NCBI GenBank assembly: GCA_963575645.1
Contig: OY754465.1
Span: forward strand, 33,801,501-33,865,500
Source of the DNA: Xanthostigma xanthostigma
Taxonomy: Eukaryota; Arthropoda; Insecta; Raphidioptera; Raphidiidae
Reading direction: 5' to 3'
Length of the DNA: 64,000 bases
Part shown: piece by piece, positions 31,651 to 43,076 of the stretch
Layout: the number at the start of each line of letters is the position of its first letter
How positions within the stretch are numbered: position 1 is the first letter of the stretch
Program-made: the position numbers and the translations under genes
The notes under the pieces: generated by a model
What the model was told of the DNA's origin: nothing
The model's input: only the letters and a program-made list of their open reading frames with translations
Database searches by the model: none

Positions 31651-32358
31651 GTAATTTATAAGATTATTATGTATATAAAATTTGTTATCACGATACTGAT
31701 GTTATTTGATATTTCAGTAAGATTGAAAACTGGAAAAAATATTCCCCTCTGAGAGGAACCAATGTACTTTCCCGACAACTAACTAGGAGCCGAATAGTTC
31801 TGGACTCTTTTGAGAAGTCACTCAGTTCATTCAAAACTTTCGGTTATCATGACACAGTGGGTCTCGTTACTGTTAGAATATACTTTCCAAACGTCACTTT
31901 ACTGACAGAAGTTCTAAACACAGTTCTGAATTAGTGAATTGAATCACTATTAGTGCATATTTTTACAGCATATAATGTTTTGTCGTGAATAGCAAAATTT
32001 TGAATACCATTTCAAATGACACGATTTCCAGAAAGTATCGAACAGTTTAACGATGCGATGTCACGAACTGTCTACTTTGTCACTAGTGTTTATTGACCTT
32101 TTACAGCAAAAGTGGATTTTTTTTTAATGAAATAATACTCAAGGTTTTTGCGTGACGAAAAAATTGCTTAATGCCTTTGATATAACTTTCATAAATACGC
32201 AATGAAATGACCTCTACTTATTATTAGTGTATTTGCCATAAGGCACTTACACTATTGGCGTCGGTGGGATGGCGGGACCTAGGGGTCGGACCAAATTTTC
32301 TCGACGTTTCATACCCTTCTAAACACTTTGGCACCATTTTTGGAAAAGTATGTTTATA

Positions 32359-32402
32359 TATGTATATATATATATATTTATATATATATATATATATATA
32401 TG
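32359..32402. repeat. TA microsatellite
   Basis: A run of TA/TATA units with a few G interruptions, in tetraspanin intron 3, directly before the dispersed repeat. Confidence 0.85.
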
Positions 32403-32408
32403 TGTTAG

Positions 32409-32910
32409 CACGATAACTCTCGACAGACTTAATCGATTTAAACCAAATTTGGTCCACACGTTGGAATCCATCACCGCACGAAGCCTATTTAAAATGGGCC
32501 CAATCGGGCCATGTTAAGGGTGGTATTTAGGGGTTAAAAAAAGTTTTAGGGCCCAAAAATACCGAAAAAATTATCGGAATCATTTCAAATTTGAAATTTA
32601 ACCCTTTAGTAATTATTAAAATGTACTGCTAAAATTTTAATAAAATCGGTCCGACAGGACCGGACTTACAAATTTTATGAAAACACATATAGATTTACAT
32701 ACTGAAGGGTATATATAATTTGGTACAGATGTTGAATTGATATGTAGTATTGAAATTAATTAAAAAATGTTGTTTTAAGGGGTGTATTAAGGGGTAATTT
32801 TTTTTTATTTTGTTCAAAATCAAAGTTAAGTTTATACAATAGGAGCCACACTGCCTATTAAAGCAAATACACTATATTGTCGGCAGGGTTTCGCACTGCG
32901 ACCCGAGTTT
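32409..32910. repeat. Dispersed repeat, copy 2
   Basis: Homologous to 25266-25770 over its whole length. It ends TGTCGGCAGGGTTTCGCACT then GCGACCCGAG, matching also the inverted end at 23703. It starts next to the TA microsatellite, which may be where it inserted or where it grew. Confidence 0.75.
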
Positions 32911-33146
32911 TTTTTTATTTGGAACGTGTGCAAAACAATCCTCATAGATATTTGACACCGACTACGTAAATGTCCTTTTAGTGTAGAAGCAGAGCACTCA
33001 ACAAAGCAAGATTGACGTCAACGGAGATTACTTACGAGCACTTGACATTTAGCACAGCAACTTTAATTTTCTCAGATTTTAGAGTTTTGTTCAAATTGAC
33101 GTTTTATTCAATCTAACGACATTATAAAAAAGCTATTTTAATTCAG

Positions 33147-33392
33147 ATGATGTGCTGCGGTACAGAAGGGCCATTTGATTGGATTACTGACGGTCCATCA
33201 CGCCAACTACCACACTCCTGCTGTCATGCCCTAAAAGATGGCGACGAACCCCCAACCGAAGCACAGTGTCGGCAGGCGGTTGCTTCAGACGCTTACGTTT
33301 ATCAAGTCGGCTGCTTTGACAAATTGCAAATGAAAGTGAAAAGTGCTGCAAATGTGTTAATCGGTGTTGGAATTGGTATTGCTTTTATTGAG
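33147..33392 (+). CDS. Tetraspanin exon 4
   Basis: The exon has 82 codons, acceptor ATTCAG and donor GTATGT, phase 0. It carries the hallmark of the family: MMCCGTEG (Cys145, Cys146, Gly147), then PHSCC (Cys167, Cys168), Cys183 and the GC motif at Cys198. That is six cysteines able to form three disulfides in the large extracellular loop. Helix 4 begins near residue 212 (VLIGVGIGIAFIE) and continues in the last exon. No N-glycosylation sequon was seen in the loop. Confidence 0.96.
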
Positions 33393-33819
33393 GTATGTCA
33401 TTCGTCTTCTATAAAATTTGCTTTAATAACATAACTTGCAAGTTAAAAAATCGAGTACGGAATTGAAAATGGCAATAGAACGGTAACGTAAATGCTTAAT
33501 ACAATTTTATTTATTGGCCAACATATATATGGAAACAAAAGCTATACAGACAATGTTTTTCTGTTTGGTTGTGAATATTTTTTAAATTATTCTTTCATGC
33601 TATTTTTTCTAATTTCTTAAGCCTTCTGTGACCTAAATCGTAAGTTCCACTCGATCTTTTTTTAATAGTTTAGTAACGTAACGAGTCCGAGTTTAAAATG
33701 AATTGAATGCAATCGACATTAACTCAACGACACACAAATCTTTCCTAGGGTTTGTCCAGCAGATACAAAACAGCACTGCTAAACGATTGGTTTGCTTATT
33801 TTTTGTTTTTATTTTTCAG
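33393..33819 (+). other. Tetraspanin intron 4 (427 bp)
   Basis: Donor GTATGT, acceptor with a long T tract (TTTTTGTTTTTATTTTTCAG). No repeat was recognised. Confidence 0.85.
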
Positions 33820-33882
33820 GTTATAGGAATAGTATTGGCTTGCTGGTTGGCATCAGCAATCAAGAAGGAAGAAGAAAAATGA
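33820..33882 (+). CDS. Tetraspanin exon 5 with stop codon
   Basis: The exon encodes VIGIVLACWLASAIKKEEEK and the stop TGA at 33880. This is the end of helix 4 and a short charged cytoplasmic tail. Joined exons give 244 residues, within the usual 200-300 of the family, with four helices, small and large loops and all hallmark residues (Asn17, Glu96, CCG, six loop cysteines). The closest general type is the CD63-like or Tsp group of insects; I do not assign a specific orthologue. Such proteins organise membrane microdomains and endosomal traffic. Confidence 0.92.
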   Translation, partial: VIGIVLACWLASAIKKEEEK

Positions 33883-34185
33883 GAAAGATAGTTATATATG
33901 TTCACAGTTGAAATGTTAAGACTTTTGTTAATGATTTTAAAAATTGTAATGTTTTTTATTGTACATTAGTACTTAAGGAAACTGGCAGAATATTTTTAGT
34001 TGTTTTTATCCATCATTGACAAATATTTTTAAAATATCTTGGATCAATAACAATTTTTAAATTAGGTACAAAACATGAATATTTTTACAAACTACATAAT
34101 TATAATATGTTTTAAAATTAGGTACGTATGTGTTTTATTAAATAATTATTAATAATATAATAAACACTCCATAAACGTTATGTAT
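33883..34185 (+). terminator. Tetraspanin 3' UTR with poly(A) signal
   Basis: AT-rich sequence after the stop, with AATAAA at 34159-34164 and a GT-rich stretch (GTTATGTATAGAGGTTGTGC) shortly after. That order is expected for cleavage near 34180. The true end needs transcript data. Confidence 0.6.
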
Positions 34186-34189
34186 AGAG

Positions 34190-37100
34190 GTTGTGCAGAT
34201 TACATTTACTTTTAGAGGCGCGGTATTGGCATCAGCCAGTTAGGCTTAGTCTACTAGCAACTTGCCCATGCGAAACTGTTTACAAATTGGCATTTACCAA
34301 TAAAAACAGTTCACATTATCATTGGTTGCAAAGCTGGTGCATAAAAGTGCAAATGTTCGATGCCCTGAATGAAATGAAAGATAATGCTAAATGTGATCTG
34401 CTATATCGGCAAGATGGCCCAAACAACAGAATTGAAAATATTAAACTTGGAAAGCTCTAACTTTCAAACTTGTTATGTCAATACGTCTCAAATAAACATA
34501 CAAAATCTAGTCAAGGTTGAATAATTAATTATTATTGGTAAACTGTAAAAAATCATCATTTTGTCAATAATACCTTGACTTCGCACACTTGCTGCACCGA
34601 AACTATTCAGTTTTGAAAGAAAAAATGTATAAAACATATTTTGTAAAAAATTTTATTCTATTTCATTTTCATGAAAACATTTCTTGTCTATGAGGCACCC
34701 GAAGTGAGATATTTCAAGGAAACTATTGTTTTGCAGCATATTTCTAATATACGTGTAATGACCCCGGCGTTTGCGATTATATTTCACTTTTTTTTTCAAT
34801 TCATTCAGGGCATAGAAAACTACAAATTTACAAACTTTCAAAACTACCGCACTTATTGGAATCGGAATCTACGTATCGACTACAGGTTCTAGTTTGAGAG
34901 CTGGTAGAAATATCAGTTGGATTTTCAATTTATCATAAAAAATATAATACGCCCAAATAACCCTGGCTATTTAAGATTTAAATCTTAGTTGGATAAGATT
35001 TTAGCAGAATAATCTAAATTAACCAATCTCGTTATCGATTTTATGAGCTTTAAATATAAATGTATTATTGGAACTAGTAATGTAACACTTATCATAAAAA
35101 TCCTAAATGTTGAAATTTTATCGCTGGAAACCATTACTTATTTAATCGTCTATCATAATTTAAAAAAAAATTAAAATTTAACAAACTTGTACATATTTAT
35201 TATGAATAATACGTTTAAAAACAAAATATGTAAAAAAAAGAAAATGTGTTCATGCTTAATTTTTTTCCATGATATACTAACTACATTTTTTAAACAGTAT
35301 AATATAGTAGTCCTTCTCAATAAGCGATTCGCGGGTCTGCAAAGATATTTGTGTTGGACCGCCACACTATGTATTCTTTTATTTTCAAATTTACCATTTT
35401 CCAAAGAGAGCCTAGGTATTTTTTGCCACGCCCATATAGCGTGATGTGATCAAAACCGGCATATGTTAAATCATTTTTAAAAGACGAGAATTCTCAAAAG
35501 AGTGTAGGAGAGAGGGAGGTTGTCTTCTTCCTTAAATTGTTAGATAAATAGCCCCCGGGTTTTTCAAATAATTGTAAAATATAATACAAATGACCCTATG
35601 GAAAATTGAACTGCGAAGGCGTGGTATATATTACGCTAGGAAAGTATCTTTTGACACGCGACCTTTGCGCCCTCTCGTGTTTTTTTTTTTAATTTTAGTT
35701 AAGGATTATTTATTGAATAAAATGGGAAAAAAGCTATCAAATTGGAGGTGCTATGTTGTTTATTATAAAAATACACTAACTAAAATCCAGAATTGCAATT
35801 CCACCGTTTTCCTGGATTTTCTTATGAATTAGAGAGGAAAAACATGGATTGCAGCAGTACGTCGTCAAGTGTAGTTAAATTTTATTTTACGTCTGTAATC
35901 ATTGTTAAATAGATCGAAAATATCAACATTGTTATTTTGCTAACAAAAATAAGATTTAAATAAATTTTGAAATAAAAAATGTTTATCATTTATGTAGCTT
36001 TTTAACTGACATTGCGAGTAAATATTTTTTATAATTAAGAATAAAGCTGGTTTCCATTGGTTTGCAGGTTTTGACTAAATCAGATTTTAAAAAATCAAAC
36101 ACTAAATGGCGCAAAAGTCGCATGTCATAGATACTTTCCTAGTGTATAGTAAGTATTTGTGTTTAGTTTTAAATATTAGTTATTTGACTCAAAGTGTTTT
36201 TTGCATATCCCCTAAAAATAGCTGTTTTTCATTCCTGTATAGCGGTTGTAAAATGACTAGTTGTCTAAAGTTGCGTAAGAAACGTGGTCGTGGTACCGTT
36301 TCCACAGTAAATCATAAAATGACGTGTGCAGCCTTATGCAACAACAATGTCTACTATCAAAAAATAAACTTTACTCAAAAGTGGACTGTAAAAAATTTTG
36401 AAAATGTAGAAAAAAACCCGCTATTTTATAGGAGGTTCGTGTTAAAAAAATAGTATGTGTCTCGAACGTTATGATCTTATCACTCGTATGACTGTTGAAA
36501 CTCATATAATATCATTCACGTTCTAGATACGTAAACTACTATTATTATTGATGTGATGTTTTTAGAATGTGTATAGATACAAACCAATGCATAAGTATGA
36601 AATGCATGAACTATTATTTATACATAATAATTGCTGTTTTTTCCAAGATTTAGGTATAATAATAATTAATCACTTATACACTGCAGAACGTACCAGTTCG
36701 ACACCGCTCAGAAAAATATTGTTTAAGATTATCTATCTTAAAAAATATCCATTTGTTAACCTTATAAAGACACAAATATTTTATGCTCACCCCCTTATAA
36801 AATAACTGCTTTACGCCCGTTTATATTATAACAGTCGTAAAATGATGCATTTCACACAAGTGCTGTTAAGTCGCTATTGTGTTTTTTCAACACTAGCTGA
36901 AATTTGTAACTCTACTTCACAAAACCATCATCCATTTTTAAGCCGCTTGAAGGTGTGGACAGTCAGTCGGGCTATGCCGATCGGCGTGTCGAATGGAAAT
37001 CGATTTTTGTCGGTCTTAATCGAAAAAAATCGTGGCGAAGATGATGCAATGGAAACGCCTTGTCCATCATACATTTTTGAGGCTTCATGAGAATGTACGT

Positions 37101-37389
37101 AGTATTTTCAACAAAAATAATTAATAATTTATTGCTTGTCTACTGGTAGTAGAGATTGCGATCTGTTTTATTAAATAAATACAGCTGCACACAATCGAAA
37201 ATGTGCTTAAAAATTGGACCGATCGTGTAGGCTACTGCATGTCCAGCCGAGGCAGCCATTTGAATGAAATTATTTTCCATTATTAACCGGAAGGATTGTA
37301 CTTTCAAATAAAAAAAGAAATTTGAGAAAATATTCAGTAGTTTTTTTTTATAGCATTTTCAAAAAAAAAAAGTTATTTGGCGGACCCAT
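34190..37389. other. Intergenic sequence downstream of tetraspanin
   Basis: No gene was recognised over about 3.2 kb. A weak inverted similarity links 34340-34400 and 34780-34830 (GCCCTGAATGAA in both arms). Frames such as 35590-35832, 36106-36453 and 36842-37090 lack any family motif and have AT-driven composition. They are probably chance or decayed transposon frames. Confidence 0.4.
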
Positions 37390-37480
37390 TATATGGTTGA
37401 GATTATAGTAGCTTAAGGATGAAATAAAAGAAGTACTTTCTGTATATTTTTTCTATTTTCTAACGTTTCGGAAAAGGTTT

Positions 37481-37669
37481 TTGACGTGATAACGTCTTAT
37501 AAATTGATGAATCACGTCAATATAAAAAGATGAAACACCGGCTGCATGCACGAAAAAGTGGAACGTTCCTACCGTTCCGCCTGCGTGCGTGATTATTAAA
37601 TATGATATTCGAGCGGAATACGTTATCACGTAAAACTATCGTTCGTAAACCGACTTTACAGACAACCAA
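37481..37669 (+). mobile_element. Family A, short class (about 190 bp), copy 1
   Basis: The two ends TTGACGTGATAACGTC and TTTACAGACAACCAA are joined by only the GCATGCACGAAAAAGTG segment, a GTTCCGCCTG block and ATTATTAAATATGATATTCG. It lacks all long interior parts, like a MITE form. Confidence 0.87.
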
Positions 37670-37709
37670 TTTTTTTTTGCCATCTTCAATTTTTGACACC
37701 TAATTTTCT

Positions 37710-37742
37710 CTGAAGATGGCAAAAAACCTTTGCCGAAACGTT
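37710..37742 (+). ncRNA. Hammerhead-like motif, best candidate of the window
   Basis: CTGAAGA at 37710-37716 is followed by the hairpin GGCAAA/TTTGCC (6 perfect pairs, loop AAACC), then GAAAC at 37735-37739 and GTT. This matches the core order CUGANGA, stem II, GAAA, NUH. The stem is perfect, better than at the other four places. Penelope-like elements carry such minimal hammerheads. It sits at the centre of the family A palindrome, which may mean that the element inserted next to a Penelope tail. Confidence 0.5.
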
Positions 37743-37758
37743 AGAAAATAGAAAAAAA

Positions 37759-37951
37759 TTGGTTGTCTGTAAAGTCGGTTTACGGACGATAGTTTTACGT
37801 GATAACGTATTCCGCTCGAATATCATATTTAATTATCACGCACAGGGTCAGGCGGAACGTTACGCACGTTACACTTTTTCGTGCATGCAGCCGGTGTTCC
37901 ATCTTTTTATATTGACGTGATTCATCAATTTATAAGACGTTATCACGTCAA
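37759..37951 (-). mobile_element. Family A, short class, copy 2 (inverted)
   Basis: Inverse of 37481-37669 with small differences, for example GCACGCACAGGGTCAGGCGG here against a shortened form in copy 1, so the copies have diverged or been corrected unequally. Confidence 0.87.
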
Positions 37952-37985
37952 AATATACAGAAAGTACTTCTATCTCAACCATATA

Positions 37986-39437
37986 TATAATTGATAGTGC
38001 CGATTCCTGCCGTGCGGTAACGTCGATTGCGGATTAATACATTTGTGAATACATTTAAGATAATTGATATAAATATATTATATTAATATAAGCAAAATAT
38101 AAGTAGGTATATGTTCTATAATTTCTGAATTAGGTATTACCTATAGCAAACTTTACGTAACTTTTAATAGATCTGTGGTGTCTTATTTGCTACTGGTCTG
38201 TCTCTTTTACTAGATACATATTATGTTTTATGTATCATGTTAAAATTTTAAATATTTGAATGTGCTGAGTTTTCCCAAGATTGTAATATTATATATCTTG
38301 TCTGAGAGTGTTTGACATGTTTTGTGAATACCTTAACTGACTAAATAATAATATTATTTTAAATATATTACAGTGTAACAGACAAGAACAACCAAAAAAG
38401 TTGCTAATAAATCTATATAAAAAACTGCTTAGCCCGTTATAATATACCAAATCCATGTAAAAATTCTCTCTCTTTCGTTTAAGAAAGCCGATCTGATTTT
38501 AATCAAACAAACTATAAGAAAAAAAATGCATTAAAATTCAAAAATCGAGCGACGTTAGACATTACTGCAAAGAATAAAAGGTCTTCAAAATCGGTTGAAC
38601 CGCTTAAGTCTGAACGACTGATGCAAAAAAAATATATGAAATAAATAATAAAAACCAAGCTTAATTTTTAACTGAGTTCACTTATAAACTGAAAAGCCGG
38701 CCCTAAATAATTCGCTAAATATGCAACAGCGATTCTTGAACTAATTTGAAAACGCATCTACATCTACAAAATTATTGGAGATCCAGCTCCTGAAAATTTT
38801 TCCACTTAAAAATTTTATTTATTTTAACCTTCCTAGCTCTTTGGGTTATCTGAGCCTAACTTCGATAATCAAATCATATTGCACATACCGCTAAACTAGC
38901 GGTATTTGCTTTATTATCGCTTTGTGCGTCAGAGCTGACTTTCGTTCATATAAGAAGTTATATCTAAAATCTTTGATTAACGTCTGAATAGAACTCTTCA
39001 AATAAATAACCAATTTTTCTCAGACCAATAAAAATTTTATTCATTTGAAAAGTTATATCTAAGTTAATTTCACACGAAATCCATTCAAATTGAAGCTTTT
39101 TGAAAAGAGGAGATTCTGATCTATAAAACAGAACCATTTTTAAATCAATTCGAGTTCATAAATGCTATTAAAATTGTAATTGAAAATTACAAACAACAGT
39201 TGTCGGTTGGTCTGTACGTATTGACGGATGTACGTTACGACTCTACAGATCGCAATTTTGGTCGGATTGCCTTGGGTTATATTTTATTCACTTTGTTTAG
39301 TATCAGACCAGAACCTTATTTAAATTCACATAAATGTGTTCAGTAGTTAAATTTTTATAAACAGTTTTATTTTATTATTTTTGACAGCTAATAGTTAAAA
39401 TAAAAAACCTTAAAAAAACAAAAAAATACCGATTACT
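37986..39437. other. Unassigned sequence with a decayed family A interior and Penelope-type block
   Basis: About 38400-38580 resembles the family A interior (CTATATAAAAAACTGCTTAG, TCTTTCGTTTAAGA, CCGATCTGATTTTAAT) without ends. About 38970-39050 has ATCTTTGATTAACGTCTGAA, the reverse of words at 17070-17100 and 58080-58115 near Penelope-type tails. No gene was recognised. Confidence 0.45.
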
Positions 39438-39664
39438 ATTATTTTTTTTTTTTTTTTTTATTTTTTTTTAATAAATTTTATTAAAGAAAATTCATATTTA
39501 CATAAGTAATACAATTGTTATATGTATATACCTACTGTTGATACATTTTTTCGTGTATGTTAACAGTTACTGATTGTTTTTTTTTTCCCTAAAGATTGAC
39601 ATTTTGCTAATAACTTTTGTTTATAGGAAAAAATTGAAAAAAAAACCTATATCACTTTTAGTTC
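39438..39664 (-). repeat. LINE 3' UTR and poly(A) tail (read on minus)
   Basis: On the minus strand the sequence after the LINE stop codon runs into AT-rich sequence with AATAAA-type words and ends in a long A run (plus-strand T run 39441-39470). This marks the 3' end of the interrupted LINE. Confidence 0.65.
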
Positions 39665-39739
39665 CTAAGGTTGTGCGTACAGCATATGTTTGATTCTCCT
39701 GTGTCTTAGATTTACATTTTTATCGTAGTCAATATTAAA
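39665..39739 (-). pseudogene. LINE ORF2 last 24 codons and stop, separated by insertion
   Basis: Read on minus from 39739 the codons give FNIDYDKNVNLRHRRIKHML and end with a TAG at 39665-39667. The N..RHRR.K pattern is the usual end of Jockey-type polyproteins. The frame continues exactly from 43077 if the element 39743-43076 and one TAA copy are removed. It is therefore the missing tail of the RT frame at 43077-43916. Confidence 0.85.
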
Positions 39740-39742
39740 TAA
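39740..39742. other. Target duplication TAA (left)
   Basis: It is repeated at 43077-43079. A 3-bp TWA duplication is the known pattern of PIF/Harbinger insertion. Confidence 0.75.
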
Positions 39743-40539
39743 TAGTCCAAGAACGATCTTCGTGAAATACCTAAAATCTCAAACGGCTAAAAATTTCAGT
39801 GATCGTTCTTGGGGTTACAAGAAACTATTCTGACTATGAAAAAGTGTGCTCCGATTTGCAGTTAGGGTAGAAACCGCCCCTTTAAATTTTGTTTTCTAAT
39901 TATCTCACAAACTATAAGATATATGAAAAAAGGTTTCGACAAACAATTGTAGATTTTTATATTTGCTATAAAAAAGTACTCCACCCTCTTACCCCTATCT
40001 ACAATAGTTTACCCGTAAACCGCCCCTAAATGTGAAAAAAATGGAAATCATTTGTTTTTTCGGCAGATTCGGGTTTTTTGTGACGTTTTAAGAAGAAAAT
40101 AGTCTTTGCGTTTTCTTCGAAAAATGAACATTATAGAAATTACAAAAAAAACGATACCCCTTTGCACGATACTGTAGTGAGAGAGATAGCGCGATTGTCG
40201 GAGCTTGTCCCACTATATCATCGTCAGCTGTCAAAATTAAAAACAATAATTATTAAAATCAACATTAATTACTAACCATAGCAATTAATATAAGTTAGGG
40301 GGTATGGTACTCCGTTTTACTATTTAAACCGTAAAGTATTTTTACAAAATATTATATAAAAATATTTAACACTTTCAATTTCAGAATTTTTTTTTGAAAA
40401 TATTTTTTAACTTAAAATATCCTGAAGAAAAATAATAAAATTATGCCCTTACATTATATTTTTTATCACAAGATCATAAAAATAATCTTATTTTTTCAAG
40501 AGAAGAATCCTAAATAATTATAATTACTGATGTCGCAAC

Positions 40540-41654
40540 CAGAGCTGGGCAGTAGTTAACTACAAAAGTAGTTAACTACGTAGTTAACTACTTTTATTGG
40601 AAAAGTAGTTGTACTCTAACTACTTTTCTCTACGTAGTAGTTGTACTCTATTATTTTGAATATTTATACAGTAATCACAAAAAGTAGTTAAAAATGTAGT
40701 TAACTACTTAGTTCTAACTACTTTAGGTAATCTAACTACTTTCTTGTAATCTAACTACTTTTTTGTAATCTAACTACTTTTTTGTAATCTAACAACTTTT
40801 TTGTAATCTAATTACTTTTTTGTAATCTAACTACCTATTTTGAATTTTAACTACTTTTAAAATAAATAAATAATGATTTAATCATGGGTAAAATTGGACA
40901 AAATGTACTTATACAAATTTAATAACAACACAACATTTCGGCCACGATATCTACCCTTTTCAAATGAATTTAAATAAAAAATTCTGCAAAAAATAGTAAT
41001 CATTGAAGAAAATAAAACTAACAGTAAATTATAAAACAACTAACAGACTAGAATGTCAAAAAGAAATTTTAAAATATACAAAACTTGGTGACAATTGACA
41101 GTAATATACCTAGCTATATATTTTTTCTACGTTGTTAATTATTGTTTTTTATCTTAATGTTATTTTTGTTTTCTCCTCTGATTCTTAATTTTTAATGTTG
41201 TTTTTTGTATAAAATTTTTGATTTATATTCATCTTGGCCAAAACGTCGTGTTGTTATTAAATATAAGTATATTTTGTCTGTTAATTTGGTAATTTTTTAT
41301 TATTTAAAATAATTTTCATTTTGCAAATCTGTATCAATAGTTTTTTAACGAATTTTTATTTGTAATTTTATAAGTATCTTAAACAAAATACACTTTATAC
41401 CTATTCTTAACGTTGAATCTTTTTTATTTTGTTTATGTTGGGATATATTATGTACAGATTGTACGACATGAATACAGAGATTTATATTATTATTATTATA
41501 GTAGTTAAAATTTTAACTACTAACTACCAGTAGTTAGTAGTTTAACTACTTTTAAAAACGAGTAGTTTAACTACCAAGTAGTTTAACTACTTTTTTGCTT
41601 AAGTAGTTAGTAGTTATACTCAACTACTCTTTTCAAGTAGTTTGCCCAGCTCTG
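40540..41654. mobile_element. hAT-type MITE with GTAATCTAACTAC tandem repeats, nested
   Basis: The ends CAGAGCTGGGCA and TGCCCAGCTCTG are perfectly inverted and flanked by GTCGCAAC on both sides (40532-40539 and 41655-41662). Both flanks of the element are rich in TAGTTAACTAC words. Near 40725-40850 a run of about six TTTTGTAATCTAACTACTT units occurs. No transposase is present. Confidence 0.93.
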
Positions 41655-41662
41655 GTCGCAAC

Positions 41663-42649
41663 ATAATTATTATTTTTCGTTTTTCGTATTTTTTCCTATG
41701 TATACCTACATATGCATTTAATTTTATGTCAGGATATAATAATATTGTATTTTGCTTGTCAGTACCTATCTACCTACATAAAAAAATCCACTCAAAAAAT
41801 TTTTCTGAAATTGAATTTGTTAAATATTTTTATATATTTTTTTACATTCGAATTTTTATTATTTATTGTTAAAAATTTATAGTCAACATAAACTTGTTAC
41901 CATGTTTTTTGTCTTAATGTTGATTTTCATAATTATTGTTTTTAATTTTCTGTATGTACTTGAAAAACTCTAAATCTATAGATTTAGACATTTTTAAGTA
42001 CACACTTGAAAAACTCTAAGTCTATAGACGTCTATAGATTTAGACTTTTTCAAGTACATGCAGAAATTAAAAATAATAAATTATTATGAAAATCAACATT
42101 AATTACTAACCATAGCAATTAAAATAAGACAAAAAACATGGTAACAAGTTTATGTTGATTATAAATTTTTAACAATAAATAAAAAATACTAAAAATTCGA
42201 ATGTTAGTATTCATAACATAATATAGGTACCTATTATATGCACAATTTTTGAAAATAATTTTAAAATCAATAATTATCATATTAAAAATTATCAAACACA
42301 TGGAATCATTCAATAAAACACTCTTATTGAAATTAAAAAAAAAATATACTTTTTGGGCAAGATGTTTTGATTATTATTGAAACGTGTCTTTTTTGCGTGG
42401 CATTTCTGTGACTTCATAGGCCATTTCAAAAATTTTGTTTAAAAAACCATAGAAACACGCCACGTAAACAACGGTACAAATAAATTTCTAAAATAAATGT
42501 AAAAATATACCTAATTCAAATTTTTTGAATTTTCAAGTTTGATTTTAAATTATAGTTATGGTAACGTTTATTTTAAGTTTGTTTTACATTTTAAAATCAT
42601 GGATACGATTTCTTTATAATAATTCACGACAATTAGATTACACTATTGT
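41663..42649. repeat. Foldback centre with smaller inverted and direct repeats
   Basis: 41879-41945 is inverted at 42110-42190 (GTCAACATAAACTTGTTACC). Between them AACTCTAAATCTATAGATTT and a similar inverted stretch form a smaller palindrome near 41954-42060. AAATCAACATTAATTACTAA (40258-) is directly repeated at about 42089. No gene. Confidence 0.7.
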
Positions 42650-43076
42650 GCAAAGGGGGTAATATCCGTTTTTTGGTAATTTCTAAAATAATCGTTTTTC
42701 AAAGAAAATACCAAGAGTAATTTCTTCTCAAAATGTCACAAAAAACCCGAATCAGCTGAGAAAAATAATGATTTTCAATTTTTTTACCTTTAGGGGCGAT
42801 TTATGGGTAAACTATTGCAGATAGGGGTAAGAGGGCGGAGCACTTTTTCGTAGCAAATATAAAAATCTACAATTTTTTGTCGAAACCTTTTTTCATATAT
42901 CTCATAGTTTGTGAGATAATTAGAAAACAAAATTTAAAGGGGCGGTTTCTACCCTAACTGCAAATCGGAGCACACTTTTTCATAGTCAGAATAGTTTCCT
43001 GTAACCCTAAGAACGATCACTGAAATTTTTAGCCGTTTGAGATTTTAGGTATTTCACGAAGATCGTTCTTGGACTA

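Larger units (their letters stand above)
31651..33146 (+). other. Tetraspanin intron 3 (1496 bp)
   Basis: Donor GTAATT, acceptor AATTCAG ending at 33146. It holds a TA microsatellite (32359-32402) and a dispersed repeat copy (32409-32910). The rest is AT-rich. Confidence 0.85.
37390..37985. mobile_element. Palindrome holding two head-to-head short family A copies
   Basis: The outer words TATATGGTTGAGAT (37390) and AGAAGTACTTTCTGTATATT (37425) recur inverted at 37950-37985. Inner arms TTCTATTTTCTAACGTTTCGG (37450) pair with 37735-37755. Each side contains one short family A element, in opposite orientation. The symmetry suggests an inverted duplication of a segment that already carried the element. 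Confidence 0.8.
39743..43076. mobile_element. Foldback element, 3.33 kb, inserted in a LINE ORF
   Basis: The left end TAGTCCAAGAACGATCTTCG is matched inverted at 43056-43076. Arms of roughly 420 bp (39743-40170 and 42650-43076) include GTGATCGTTCTT, GAGCACACTTTTTC and AAACCGCCCC blocks in both. TAA flanks each side. It has no ORF of its own. A hAT MITE (40540-41654) and further inverted repeats (41879-41945 with 42110-42190) lie inside. Length and TAA target suggest mobilisation by a PIF/Harbinger-type transposase, but this is inferred from the duplication only. Confidence 0.85.

Noticed and set aside
34191-34460. Small gene downstream of tetraspanin
   Set aside because: The 89-codon frame overlaps the weak inverted repeat at 34340-34830 and lacks any recognisable domain or splice structure.
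36106-36453. 115-codon plus frame with a basic KLRKKRGRG stretch
   Set aside because: No family was recognised, composition is AT-driven and no neighbouring exon was found. It remains a possible decayed transposon frame.
39743-43076. TA target duplication typical of Tc1/mariner
   Set aside because: Reading TAA instead of TA restores the LINE frame exactly, so the 3-bp duplication is preferred.
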